From the NCBI GenBank assembly GCA_025455725.1, contig JALOLY010000002.1, positions 4,295 to 68,294 on the forward strand: DNA of 64,000 nt, written 5' to 3'. A model generated the notes under the pieces. It worked only from the letters and a program-made list of their open reading frames with translations. It ran no database searches and was not told the origin of the DNA. The translations under genes and the position numbers were made by a program. This document shows, one piece after another, positions 44,706 through 54,079 of the stretch. Numbering within the stretch: the stretch's first letter is position 1; every line of letters begins with the position of its first letter. Origin of the DNA: Amoebophilaceae bacterium (GTDB lineage: Bacteria > Bacteroidota > Bacteroidia > Cytophagales > Amoebophilaceae).

Positions 44706-46970
44706 ATGTACGATGAAGCAGCTACAGTAACGGGGACTACATACGGAAAAGTATCCAAGAAGTACCAGTTGTTGTATCAACTAGCGAGGCCAACCATGAA
44801 ACCAGGTGACGATATAAATCTAAGAAAAGCTTTTCGCTTGGCTCTGGCAGCCTATCAAGAAGCCCCATATAGGGAAACAGCGGCCTACAAATTTCAATCA
44901 ATCGAAGTAGCAACGATCATTGCCAACGATATCAGTTTAGGAGTTATCCCTATCATCTGTACACTCTTGTATGGTTCAGTGAGGAACCTCACACCCATAG
45001 AAATTGAAAAAGAGTTTGGTACCAGGGTACATCAAACTATTCGAAGGCTTACCGAGCTGGACTCCGTTACCCAGTCGAAGGCAGTAAAAGGCGCTAAAAG
45101 CTTCGAATTTTTAATCATGGCCTTCGCAGAAGACCCCAAAGTTTGCTTGATTAAGCTGGCCGAAAACCTTTACAAGATGCGTACGCTAGCACATTTACCG
45201 CATAGGCAGCGGGCATGCACTGCGTTGCAGACAAAGCATATCTACGTACCCATAGCACATAGATTAGGGCTCAATGCTATCAAATCAGAACTTGAGGATC
45301 TGTATTTCATATTTACCAACAAAAAAGTATACCAGGCTGTCAAAGAGAATCTCAGGCATACCATCACTGCAAGAGAGCGGTTTATCCGAAGGATGAAGAA
45401 GTCTATCCAAGAAATACTAGACCAACAACCTTTTCCTTGTACCATCAAGACAAGAATCAAATCTGTATCCTCTATCTGGAACAAAATGAAAGCCTTGGGA
45501 CTATCTTTTGAACAGATATATGATATTTTTGCCCTACGAATTATTCTCGATGTTCCTGCATCCCGGGAAAAATTGAGTTGCTGGCAGGCTTATGAGGCTA
45601 TAACAGGTCTCTACAAAACACACCCAAATAGGTTCAGAAATTGGTTGGGACATCCGAGAAACAATGGCTACCAGTCATTGCATACCACGATCATGAGCAA
45701 CGAAGGAGTGTGGGTAGAAATACAGATACGTACTAAAAAAATGGACGAGATTGCTGAGAAAGGACATGCCGCGCATTGGAAATACAAAGAAGCCAGTAAC
45801 ATTGATCACATACCTGGCCTAGACACATGGCTCAATCAGATAAGAACCATACTAGAGCAAGTATCACAAGACCCAAACACACTGATCGATGCCAGTTTAC
45901 GGATAGATAGCATTGAAGTGTTTACACACAAAAGCCGGCCGGTATCTCTACCGGTAGGTGCCACGGTATTAGACTTCGCTTTTGCACTGAATACAAAATC
46001 TGGGCTTAGGTGCACAGGGGCTCAAGTTAATGACAAGCCAGTTACGTATCGTCATATTCTCAATCATGGAGACAAAGTCAGGGTAACTACTGCTGATAAG
46101 CAACAAGTCCTTGAAGATTGGCTGGACTTTGCCGTAACAGACAAAGCATACAAGACCACAAAGAAATTCTTGCAGTATGCGAATAGGAAAACCATTGCTA
46201 TCGGGAGAAGACTTGTAAAAGAGCAGCTCAGACGGCTGCATTGTGCGTGGAGCGCAGAGGTTATCGCACAACTGCTTGCATACTTTGAGGAAGAAAACGC
46301 TGAAGACTTGTACTACAAATTAGGCGAGGGTAGTATGGTTCTCGGTCAACTCAAAGATTTTCCAAACGACTTTTACGCAACACAGGACATTCGACCTCTG
46401 CGCCCACAACTGAAGCCACTGATACAGGGTTTTAGCAACCAGGAACGGCAGCCACTTATGACCGATGGTGGAGCAGCAATTAGACATCAACTCGCGCCAT
46501 GCCATAGTACCTGGCCTGATGATAGAGTCCCCGAAACCACCAAGCAACGACAAGCAGTGGTAACACACCAAAGCGTTTGTAGCCATGCACATGACGCCAC
46601 TCGGGATTCTAAAAACCCAGCAGTAGGCGAGGAATGGCCTCTCCAAAAATATTTTTTAGCAGCACTAACTATTGAAAGTCTGAACTGTCCTCATACTATC
46701 GATAGAGTACAGCAAGTTATCCTCCAAGAAAGTTCAGTAGGCATGCCATCAACACTTATCACTACTGAACAAGGCATCGCTTACATACGTGTTATGCTCA
46801 CGCTTGACCAGCGCAGGCGCTATGCCCAGAGCATCAAAAAGATCGAGCAACTTCAAGGGGTAATTAGGGTCAACAACAGCCACGCATGGGAACAAAAGCA
46901 CCCCTCAACTGAAGAACCCCCGACAAGTACTGGTAGCCTAAGAGCCTCCATACTCACCCTGAGAGCATAG
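44706..46970 (+). CDS. RSH-family (p)ppGpp synthetase with inactive hydrolase domain
   Basis: RelA/SpoT homologues make and, if bifunctional, destroy the alarmone (p)ppGpp. The 754 residues give a degenerate HD domain (about 35-190), a synthetase domain (about 240-362), TGS (403-462) and a poorly conserved C-terminus. In the HD part the HDxxED signature reads YGSVRN (89-94), the first metal His is Gln64, and KLADRLHNM reads KLAENLYKM, so hydrolysis should be lost. Synthetase residues Asp273 (IYDIFALRI) and Glu338 (VEIQIRT), plus NGYQSLHT, are kept. The TGS His that meets tRNA in RelA is Asn429. A linker of about 560-650 is low in conservation. Confidence 0.88.
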   Translation: MYDEAATVTGTTYGKVSKKYQLLYQLARPTMKPGDDINLRKAFRLALAAYQEAPYRETAAYKFQSIEVATIIANDISLGVIPIICTLLYGSVRNLTPIEIEKEFGTRVHQTIRRLTELDSVTQSKAVKGAKSFEFLIMAFAEDPKVCLIKLAENLYKMRTLAHLPHRQRACTALQTKHIYVPIAHRLGLNAIKSELEDLYFIFTNKKVYQAVKENLRHTITARERFIRRMKKSIQEILDQQPFPCTIKTRIKSVSSIWNKMKALGLSFEQIYDIFALRIILDVPASREKLSCWQAYEAITGLYKTHPNRFRNWLGHPRNNGYQSLHTTIMSNEGVWVEIQIRTKKMDEIAEKGHAAHWKYKEASNIDHIPGLDTWLNQIRTILEQVSQDPNTLIDASLRIDSIEVFTHKSRPVSLPVGATVLDFAFALNTKSGLRCTGAQVNDKPVTYRHILNHGDKVRVTTADKQQVLEDWLDFAVTDKAYKTTKKFLQYANRKTIAIGRRLVKEQLRRLHCAWSAEVIAQLLAYFEEENAEDLYYKLGEGSMVLGQLKDFPNDFYATQDIRPLRPQLKPLIQGFSNQERQPLMTDGGAAIRHQLAPCHSTWPDDRVPETTKQRQAVVTHQSVCSHAHDATRDSKNPAVGEEWPLQKYFLAALTIESLNCPHTIDRVQQVILQESSVGMPSTLITTEQGIAYIRVMLTLDQRRRYAQSIKKIEQLQGVIRVNNSHAWEQKHPSTEEPPTSTGSLRASILTLRA

Positions 46971-48471
46971 AGAGTATGTCGTCAAGGTATTCTCGGTCAT
47001 TAGCAAGCCTGGGTACTTTGTGCTGCTCCCCTAGCTTTCCTTGCTTCTTCAACCATCGATGGAATAACCCGCGAGGAGCACAGTGTATAATAGGTCTAGT
47101 AAGAACCAGATCTTTGTAACGCTTCGCCTCATAGTCAGTATTAAGCTCCTTAAGAGCAGTATCTAGGGTATCAACAAAGTACGCAACATCGCTCGGGGGG
47201 TGGGCAAATTCAATGACCCACTCGTGGCTTCCCGACTTACCTGCCTCGAGGTAGCGTGGCCCCACCGTGTAGTCACTTAGCGTGGCATTGGTCAACCGGC
47301 AAGCCTTCTCTACAGCTTTCTCTACGTTATCGACAACGACCTCTTCGCCAAAAACATTGATAAAATGTTTCGTCCGACCTGCTATTGTAATTCTAAAAGG
47401 ATCCAAAGAAGTGAACTTAATGGTATCCCCAATTTGGTAACGCCACAAACCAGCATTTGTGCTAATGAGCAACGCATAAACTTTGTTAAGGACTACTGCT
47501 TCGAGCCCAACGGTCTCTGGATGCTCTTTTCCTAGCTCATCCAGAGGCATAAACTCATAAAAAATGCCATGATCTAGCAACAAGAGCATGTCCTCTGCAT
47601 CTACTCGGTCTTGTACAGCAAAAAATCCCTCAGAGGCATTGTAGACTTCTAAGTAGCGTAACTCTTTTGAAGTGATGGCTTGAAACAAAGGTTTGTAAGG
47701 CCCGAAAGAAATGCCGCCATGAATAAATAACTCCAGCATAGGCCAAACATCATGGATACAACACTTGCCTTGTATAGCCAGAACCTTCTGAAGCAGTAGC
47801 AACACCCAAGTGGGTATGCCCACCATAGACGTGACGTTCTCTGTAGCAGTAGCACTTGCCAGCCTCTCTACTTTTTCTTCCCATCGGTCCATCAAAGCGA
47901 TTTCCAGATTAGGCGTTCTGCTCCACTGTGCCCAAAAAGGCAAATTCTTTATAAGTACGGCTGAGACATCGCCGTACTGCGTGCCTGACCCGGGGTGCCA
48001 ATCATTGGGATACAAGCTCCCCCCTAAACCAACACTTCTGCCTTTTGCTATCTTATTGTCTGGATAGTTGTTGATGTAAATAGCAAGCATATCCTTGCCC
48101 GCCTTGTAGTGCCCCTCTTGCAACGACTCCGGCGATACCGGGATAAATTTACTCTTGGAACCGGTAGTGCCTGAGGACTTAGCAAACCACTCGGTAGGTG
48201 TAGGCCAAAGTACATTTTGTTCTCCTTGGAGGACACGCTCGATGTAGGGGTATAGCTGCTCGTAGGTGTGCGTAGGAACACGGGTTTTGAAATCTGCTAC
48301 CCATTTGATAGAAGCAAAATTAAACTTCTCTCCAAAAACAGTCTTCTTGCTCTTGCTAATGAGCTGCTGCAACAACCTCTCCTGAGTTTCCAAGGGATGG
48401 CACATAAACCGCTCTAGGTGAGTCAATCGTTGCTTAATGAGCCAATTAAAAGGCCGTTGCAGTAATTTCAT
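46954..48471 (-). CDS. GH3-family acyl-adenylate/amide synthetase-like protein
   Basis: GH3 enzymes (known best in plants) activate carboxylic acids with ATP and join them to amino acids; bacterial members, frequent in Bacteroidota, are uncharacterised. The 505 residues show the phosphate-binding loop SSGTTGSKSKFIPV (about 94-107), NASEGFFAVQ near 278, YQIGDTIKF and GRTKHFINVFGEE near 370. No signal peptide is seen. The last 17 bases overlap the 3' end of the RSH gene on the other strand. The substrate is unknown. Confidence 0.85.
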   Translation of the reverse strand: MKLLQRPFNWLIKQRLTHLERFMCHPLETQERLLQQLISKSKKTVFGEKFNFASIKWVADFKTRVPTHTYEQLYPYIERVLQGEQNVLWPTPTEWFAKSSGTTGSKSKFIPVSPESLQEGHYKAGKDMLAIYINNYPDNKIAKGRSVGLGGSLYPNDWHPGSGTQYGDVSAVLIKNLPFWAQWSRTPNLEIALMDRWEEKVERLASATATENVTSMVGIPTWVLLLLQKVLAIQGKCCIHDVWPMLELFIHGGISFGPYKPLFQAITSKELRYLEVYNASEGFFAVQDRVDAEDMLLLLDHGIFYEFMPLDELGKEHPETVGLEAVVLNKVYALLISTNAGLWRYQIGDTIKFTSLDPFRITIAGRTKHFINVFGEEVVVDNVEKAVEKACRLTNATLSDYTVGPRYLEAGKSGSHEWVIEFAHPPSDVAYFVDTLDTALKELNTDYEAKRYKDLVLTRPIIHCAPRGLFHRWLKKQGKLGEQHKVPRLANDREYLDDILSMLSG

Positions 48472-48695
48472 AGAACAAAGTATAGCGAACGAGTGTTTAC
48501 CGCATCAATCCCAGGAAGAAACCGTTTGCCACGACCAAGCCTTTATAAAATCCCTCCCTATACGCACTCACTCATATCCTATGGTATTAACGGAAAGACG
48601 GTCGGGAGCCAACCATCCGACTCTGGCTGTTCTAATCTATTGAATCACGCTACAAAAACAAAGTACACTCCAGGTGCAGGTCGACAAGCCACGAA

Positions 48696-48729
48696 GTCAA
48701 TCCAGCAGTAAGCTTACTGCTGGATTGAC
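48696..48729. repeat. 34-bp perfect palindrome upstream of floA
   Basis: Both 17-base arms (GTCAATCCAGCAGTAAG and its exact complement) meet at AAGCTT with no loop. There is no T-run on either side, so it does not look like a normal terminator, and it sits between two divergent genes where no terminator is needed. It lies 30 bases upstream of the predicted floA -33 element. Confidence 0.95.
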
Positions 48730-48758
48730 CGTAGTTTTGCTGTCCTGAGACAGAGTCT

Positions 48759-48790
48759 TTGGAAGCTTCCATACTGTGGTACTATATTAG
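48759..48790 (+). promoter_or_regulatory. Probable floA promoter
   Basis: TTG (48759-48761), a 21-base spacer and TATATTAG (48783-48790) fit TTG-N19/21-TAnnTTTG with one mismatch, 56 bases before the floA ATG. Confidence 0.4.
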
Positions 48791-48846
48791 AGGCCGGCTA
48801 TTCGGTCATTGTTTGTTGAGATCGTTCTAAACTTACCGTTCTCCCT

Positions 48847-49830
48847 ATGGATCCTTTATCTTCTACGTTCCTGCTCAGTGCCATCCCCATTGGCATTCTC
48901 GTATTTTTGTACTTTGTGCCTGTAAACCTATGGATCACGGCCCTATTCTCTGGAGTCCGGGTGGGGCTGTTTGAGCTAGTCTTCATGCGTATTCGGAAAG
49001 TACCTCCACGCGTTATCGTGAATTCGATGATCACGGCCACCAAAGCGGGGCTCGAAGTGACTACGTCAGAGATTGAGACACACTACTTGGCAGGCGGCCA
49101 CGTTCCTTCGGTGATTCGGGCTCTTATCTCTGCCGATAAAGCCAATATCAGTCTAAACTTTAAGCAAGCCACCGCCATTGACTTAGCAGGCCGCGATGTA
49201 TTTGAAGCAGTACAAATATCTGTCAACCCTAAAGTAATCAACACCCCCTCTGTGGCAGCTGTAGCGGCTGATGGTATCCAGCTAATCGCCAAGGCAAGAG
49301 TAACAGTTCGAGCCAACATACAGCAGTTGGTGGGCGGTGCTGGTGAAGAGACGATCTTGGCTAGGGTGGGAGAAGGCATTGTTACCTCTATTGGTTCTGC
49401 CCAAACACACAAGGAAGTTTTAGCCAAACCTGATCAAATTTCTAAACTGGTACTCGATCGAGGCCTTGATGCTGGTACTGCTTTTGAAATTCTTTCCATT
49501 GATATAGCTGATGTGGATGTGGGTGATAACATTGGCGCCAAGCTACAAATAGATCAAGCCAATGCGGACTTGAGAGTAGCAGAAGCCAAGGCAGAAGAAC
49601 GTAGAGCCATGGCCGTAGCCGTGGAACAAGAAATGAAAGCCAGGTCACAAGAGGCAAGAGCACAGGTAATTCTGGCTGAAGCTGAAATACCCAGGGCTAT
49701 AGCCGAAGCTTTTAGAGAAGGGAATTTAGGCATTATGGACTACTACCGCATGCAAAACATCAAAGCAGACACAAGCATGCGTACTGCCATTTCAACAGAG
49801 GGAAGCAGCTCGGTGCGGGAAGAGGAATAA
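48847..49830 (+). CDS. floA: Flotillin-like protein FloA
   Basis: It oligomerises in membrane microdomains and influences membrane fluidity and signalling complexes. A hydrophobic N-terminal segment (about 6-40) associates with the membrane. The SPFH-like part follows, with PPRVIVNSMITATKAGL, YLAGGHVPSVIRALISADKA and ARVTVRANI, then an Ala/Glu-rich coiled coil (about 235-290, QANADLRVAEAKAEERRAMA). The 327 residues match the family length. It is a single-gene unit downstream of an unusual palindrome. Confidence 0.93.
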   Translation: MDPLSSTFLLSAIPIGILVFLYFVPVNLWITALFSGVRVGLFELVFMRIRKVPPRVIVNSMITATKAGLEVTTSEIETHYLAGGHVPSVIRALISADKANISLNFKQATAIDLAGRDVFEAVQISVNPKVINTPSVAAVAADGIQLIAKARVTVRANIQQLVGGAGEETILARVGEGIVTSIGSAQTHKEVLAKPDQISKLVLDRGLDAGTAFEILSIDIADVDVGDNIGAKLQIDQANADLRVAEAKAEERRAMAVAVEQEMKARSQEARAQVILAEAEIPRAIAEAFREGNLGIMDYYRMQNIKADTSMRTAISTEGSSSVREEE

Positions 49831-49902
49831 GCTGAGGCTCCTTGTATCCCAGGATAAATGGGTTATCTCTGAAGAAAGTAAGAGTGCATCCAAGGGATAT
49901 AT

Positions 49903-50421
49903 TCAGTACACTGCCTCGATAAAACCATCAGGTAGTTGCAGGGTGATGGTTTTTTGCTCGTGATTCACGTATATGACAATGGCTTCATGGTAGGGAACGA
50001 GCAGCTCCCGACCGCAGTAGTCGATGGCCAAAAGTCTTTGCTGAGAAGGGGCATAAATAGCCCGCACAACGCCAAGATCTCCCTCCCGAACATCTGCAAC
50101 ATGGTACCCAAGCAACCTATCTAGGTGGGCTACTTGAGGAAATAGCTGGGGGAGGTCCTCTCGAAGCACAAACATGGAGCGGCCCTGTAAATAATTCGCA
50201 GACGCGGGATCGTCTACTCCTTGTAGCTTGATGATAGCTTTCCGGTACTGACAGGAGAGTCGTTCTACACGATAAGGAACAAGGGTATGATTTATTTGGA
50301 TAAATAACATGCTCAGGTTATCAGGGTGGGTCACGTCATGGTTAAACCAAGCCACTACGTTGCCTTTGAGACCCTGCCTGCGTCTAACGACTCCCAAGAT
50401 AGCGTATGCCTCAGTGTCCAT
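49903..50421 (-). CDS. rimM: Ribosome maturation factor RimM
   Basis: It assists assembly of the 30S head through protein S19. In 172 residues there is an N-terminal beta barrel (YAILGVVRRRQGLKGNVVAWF; the usual G-(K/R)xxGxxG is partly kept) and a PRC-barrel part (LLGYHVADVREGDLGVVRAIY, then LLVPYHEAIVIYVNHEQKTI). It is not next to rpsP here, its usual neighbour, but lies 24 bases downstream of murE, so it may be read with the cell-wall genes. Confidence 0.9.
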   Translation of the reverse strand: MDTEAYAILGVVRRRQGLKGNVVAWFNHDVTHPDNLSMLFIQINHTLVPYRVERLSCQYRKAIIKLQGVDDPASANYLQGRSMFVLREDLPQLFPQVAHLDRLLGYHVADVREGDLGVVRAIYAPSQQRLLAIDYCGRELLVPYHEAIVIYVNHEQKTITLQLPDGFIEAVY

Positions 50422-50445
50422 GGTGTATAAGAGCGATAAAATAGC

Positions 50446-51912
50446 TTACATGTAACGTAGCACGTTTTGTAATACTTCGTTGTCGTCGAAAGGGTAACGT
50501 ATCCCCTTTATTTCCTGATAAATTTCGTGCCCCTTGCCTGCTATCAGAATAATATCTTTGGATTGCGCAAGCTGGCAAGCCGACTGAATTGCCTCTACTC
50601 TATCTACAATAGAGAAGGTTTTTTGCCGCTGCACGGGCGTCATGCCTGCCTGCATATCTCGAATAATATCTTCAGGCGCTTCGCTACGAGGATTATCAGA
50701 TGTGAGCACGACACGATTGCTGAACTTCAAGGCTACCTGTGCCATGATCGGCCGCTTCTTCTTATCCCGATCACCCCCACATCCTATGACCGTAATAACA
50801 TTACCCGACTTGTTTTTGATCTGAACGATAGCTTTTAATACATTTCTGAGTGCATCTGGCGTATGAGCATAATCAATAACAACGTCAAAACCTGCCTGGG
50901 TGTGTATGTGTTGAAACCGACCCGGGACAGGGAGAAGGGCAGAAAGCGCTGTTAATGCGTCGTGTCCATCGACCCCAAGGAGACAAGCCGTAGCATAGGC
51001 AGCAAGTATGTTATAGGCATTAAAAGTGCCGACTAACCGAAACCAGGCAGTCTGGTGGGCAATACGCAACTCTAACCCTTGCAACGTGTTGGCAAGAATT
51101 TTTGCTGTAAAACCAGCTGAATCCTTTAGAGAAAAACTGTAGGAAGCCGCTTTGGTATTTTGTACCATGACTGAGCCGTGCTTATCGTCTATGTTGAACA
51201 GTGCAAAGGCGTCGGCCGATAAATCGTCAAAGAGTTTTTTCTTAGCCTGGATATAGGCATCAAAGGTTTTGTGGTAATCTAGGTGGTCGTGTGTAATATT
51301 GAGGAATACAGCGCCAGCAAACTGCAACCCTGCGATACGCTTCTGCACAATAGCGTGCGAACTTGCCTCCATGAAACAATACTGGCAACCTTGCTCTACC
51401 ATACGCGCCAACCAAATATTGAGCTGGATGGCATCTGGTGTTGTCAACGAAGTGGGCCACACGCGCACATTGATCTTATTACAGATGGTAGAAAGCATAC
51501 CCACACGATAGCCCAGCCGGTTAAAGAGCCCGGCAAGCAAATGTACCGTACTTGTTTTTCCGTTGGTACCCGTTACAGCTACCAGTCGAAGTCGGGTAGC
51601 AGGACGATCATAGAAGTTGGCAGCAATCATGCCCAAAGCCTGCTCGCTGTCTGGCACTATCACGTAGGTAACACGCTCGCTGGGTGTTTCGGAAACATGT
51701 TCACATACGATGACGGTGCTACCTGCTGCAACAGCTTCTTGAATATGATCGTGCCCGTCTGCCCTAGTACCTTTAATAGCCACAAAAAGCGTAGCCCCCC
51801 TTACAACACGCGAATCAAAACTAATGGCCTTGACTTGTGCTGTCTGATCTCCAATGAGTCTCTTAACAACAACGCCTTGGAGTAGCGTAGAGAGTGCGTG
51901 ATACCCTTTCAA
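50446..51912 (-). CDS. murE: UDP-MurNAc-tripeptide synthetase MurE (DAP type)
   Basis: It adds the third amino acid of the peptidoglycan stem. In 488 residues the Mur ligase ATP site TGTNGKTSTVH (about 114-124), the carbamylated-Lys region and the C-terminal domain are intact. The motif TSDNPRSEAPEDI contains DNPR, the mark of meso-diaminopimelate specificity; GKGHEIYQ follows. The start is TTG, with no better codon near. It lies 63 bases after ftsI. DapA and Asd in this window supply the DAP branch. Confidence 0.95.
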   Translation of the reverse strand: MKGYHALSTLLQGVVVKRLIGDQTAQVKAISFDSRVVRGATLFVAIKGTRADGHDHIQEAVAAGSTVIVCEHVSETPSERVTYVIVPDSEQALGMIAANFYDRPATRLRLVAVTGTNGKTSTVHLLAGLFNRLGYRVGMLSTICNKINVRVWPTSLTTPDAIQLNIWLARMVEQGCQYCFMEASSHAIVQKRIAGLQFAGAVFLNITHDHLDYHKTFDAYIQAKKKLFDDLSADAFALFNIDDKHGSVMVQNTKAASYSFSLKDSAGFTAKILANTLQGLELRIAHQTAWFRLVGTFNAYNILAAYATACLLGVDGHDALTALSALLPVPGRFQHIHTQAGFDVVIDYAHTPDALRNVLKAIVQIKNKSGNVITVIGCGGDRDKKKRPIMAQVALKFSNRVVLTSDNPRSEAPEDIIRDMQAGMTPVQRQKTFSIVDRVEAIQSACQLAQSKDIILIAGKGHEIYQEIKGIRYPFDDNEVLQNVLRYM

Positions 51913-51975
51913 CTGTTATATCCTTTCTGGTAAATAACTAGCAATCGTCTAACATGCTTGATACGGTGCAAATAT

Positions 51976-54078
51976 CTAGCCCATTTTTAGGGCAATCGTC
52001 TTTCCGTGCACTGACCTAGTATTTGGAAGAAGAGACTGCGCCGTCACTCTTCCACCCTTATGTCCTTGCACAGTTACTTTCAAACCACAGTTTTCGAGCA
52101 AGAATAAGGCATCTTTGAGCGTCATACCAAGCACATGTGGTACTTGTCCTGGCTTAGGAATTTCATTAGCCTTCCAGCCAATATGATCTCCGTCTAGGAT
52201 GCCCCTAACCCATGCTACGTCTAGCTCTTGTTTGTGGTATGCAACACCTAGTGCATCGCAAAGCTGTAATAATTCTTCTCGGTAGCCTGCCCTGATCAGG
52301 GGGAAAACGTCTGGGCTCCCCTTTGAAGGAATGAAATCCCGTGCAGCAAGATCCTTGGCAGCAATCTTATCAGCAATATCTTTGACCACTGTGGCTACAG
52401 CAGTGCCAAAATGCCAGGCATAGCACTGGGGGCTATCGATCACCACAATACAACTGTAGCGGGGTGACTTCGCGGGGAAATATCCCACAAAAGAGGCGTA
52501 GGTATCGTTGGTGTATTTACCATTGACCACTTTGTTGGCGGTTCCGGACTTGCCAGCGATTTGATAAAATCCATGTCTAAACTTGCTCGCGGTACCCCGC
52601 TCTACTACCCCCTCTAGCATGGTTTGTAGCTTTCGTAGCGTAGCATCAGTGCATATTTTCTTACTGAGTACGGTTCCTTGAAATTCTTTGACAGTTTTAT
52701 TAGCGCGTTTGACCCTTTTGACAATAACAGGCTGCAACATCTTGCCATGGTTGGCTACTGCATTGTACAAGGTAAGCGTGTGCAAGGGAGTGATCTTTAA
52801 CTCATAGCCGATAGACATCCAAGGCAGCGTCACGCTACTCCATCCAGGACTTTTGGCATCCTTGATAAAAGGCACGCCTGCGCCAATCATTTGCAAGCCA
52901 AGTGGCTTAGACAGACTGAGCCTGTGGATGTAGTTAACGAACTTTTGAGGGTGTTTGCCGAAGGCTTCATCAATAAGACGGGCCACGCCTACGTTCGACG
53001 AATACTCAAATACTTCCTGCACCGTCAGCTCACCAAATCCTCCTCTCTTCACATCTTTCATGATACGGTCGTGAAACTGAAACCGACCGTCACCTGTATC
53101 GATAGTGTCTGTAAGCGCTACAGAAGTCTCTTCTAACAACGCCAACATAGATACTAATTTAAAAGTAGAACCCGGCTCCGTGGCACCCTGGTTACCTATT
53201 GCATAGTTATAGCACTCTCTGTATTGCGCGTTTTCCGTGCGGCTTAGGTTGACTATAGCTTTTATTTCACCCGTTTTCACCTCCATCACAACAGCACATC
53301 CATAGGCTGCCTCACTTGCTTGCAACGCTTTCAAAAGACTGTTATGTGCCACATCCTGCAAATTGATATCAATCGTCGTTTCTAAATCACAACCACGCAC
53401 TGTCCGATCGGAAGCGCCATCAGAAATTTTCTTCCAGTTACCCCCTGTTATCTTCTGGTACAGTGCACTACCATCAAGTCCTTTAAGGTCTTGGTTGAAA
53501 CTATATTCTAGACCAGCCCCACACTCATTGGCATTGATAAAGCCTATGGTCCTGGCAGCAAGATCTTTGAAAGGATGGAAACGCTTCTCTACCTTCTCAA
53601 AGAGTACCCCACCGCACCAACGCCCTTTGCAGAAAATAGGCCACTGACTCATTGCTTTCTTTGCTTGGTGATCGATCCTTCTTGGGTTAAGGATCAAATA
53701 CCTGCACTTGGCTTGACGGGCACTTTGAACGAGATGCTGATACGCCTCAGCACTTTTGTCTTGATAGAAGTTGGCCAATAACTGACTTAACGCTACAATC
53801 TGCTCTTGAAATGTAGTTTCATCTACTATGCAAGGGTCTAAAGCGACACGGTAAAACGGTAAGGAAGTAGCCAAGAGGTTACCGTCATCTGCATAAATAT
53901 TTCCCCTAGTAGCCTTGATCGGCCTGTAAGCCAAACCTGCGACTTCTGCTTCGTTTTTCCATCGGGTGCCTTGAAAAGATTGTATGTACACTAACTTTGC
54001 AACAATGGCAGTGGCAAATAGAAGAACTGCCAGAAAAGCGATCCTTGTCCTCAGGAGAATGGTTTGCTTGAAGGCCAC
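51976..54078 (-). CDS. ftsI: Division transpeptidase FtsI/PBP3 with PASTA domain
   Basis: This class B penicillin-binding protein cross-links septal peptidoglycan. It has one N-terminal membrane helix (about 11-30) and a dimerisation region with RGNIYADDG. The transpeptidase motifs are STFK (active Ser304), SSN (360-362) and KSG (510-512). A C-terminal PASTA domain (about 637-700, VPHVLGMTLKDALFLLEN) is typical of Bacteroidota. The 700 residues are complete, with a GTG start. It begins one base after ftsL ends. Confidence 0.95.
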   Translation of the reverse strand: MAFKQTILLRTRIAFLAVLLFATAIVAKLVYIQSFQGTRWKNEAEVAGLAYRPIKATRGNIYADDGNLLATSLPFYRVALDPCIVDETTFQEQIVALSQLLANFYQDKSAEAYQHLVQSARQAKCRYLILNPRRIDHQAKKAMSQWPIFCKGRWCGGVLFEKVEKRFHPFKDLAARTIGFINANECGAGLEYSFNQDLKGLDGSALYQKITGGNWKKISDGASDRTVRGCDLETTIDINLQDVAHNSLLKALQASEAAYGCAVVMEVKTGEIKAIVNLSRTENAQYRECYNYAIGNQGATEPGSTFKLVSMLALLEETSVALTDTIDTGDGRFQFHDRIMKDVKRGGFGELTVQEVFEYSSNVGVARLIDEAFGKHPQKFVNYIHRLSLSKPLGLQMIGAGVPFIKDAKSPGWSSVTLPWMSIGYELKITPLHTLTLYNAVANHGKMLQPVIVKRVKRANKTVKEFQGTVLSKKICTDATLRKLQTMLEGVVERGTASKFRHGFYQIAGKSGTANKVVNGKYTNDTYASFVGYFPAKSPRYSCIVVIDSPQCYAWHFGTAVATVVKDIADKIAAKDLAARDFIPSKGSPDVFPLIRAGYREELLQLCDALGVAYHKQELDVAWVRGILDGDHIGWKANEIPKPGQVPHVLGMTLKDALFLLENCGLKVTVQGHKGGRVTAQSLLPNTRSVHGKTIALKMG

Positions 54079-54079
54079 A

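Larger units (their letters stand above)
48472..48846. other. Divergent GH3-floA spacer
   Basis: 375 bases between the divergent GH3-like and floA genes. It holds a 34-base perfect palindrome and a probable floA promoter, described separately; the rest (48472-48695) shows nothing distinctive. Confidence 0.5.
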
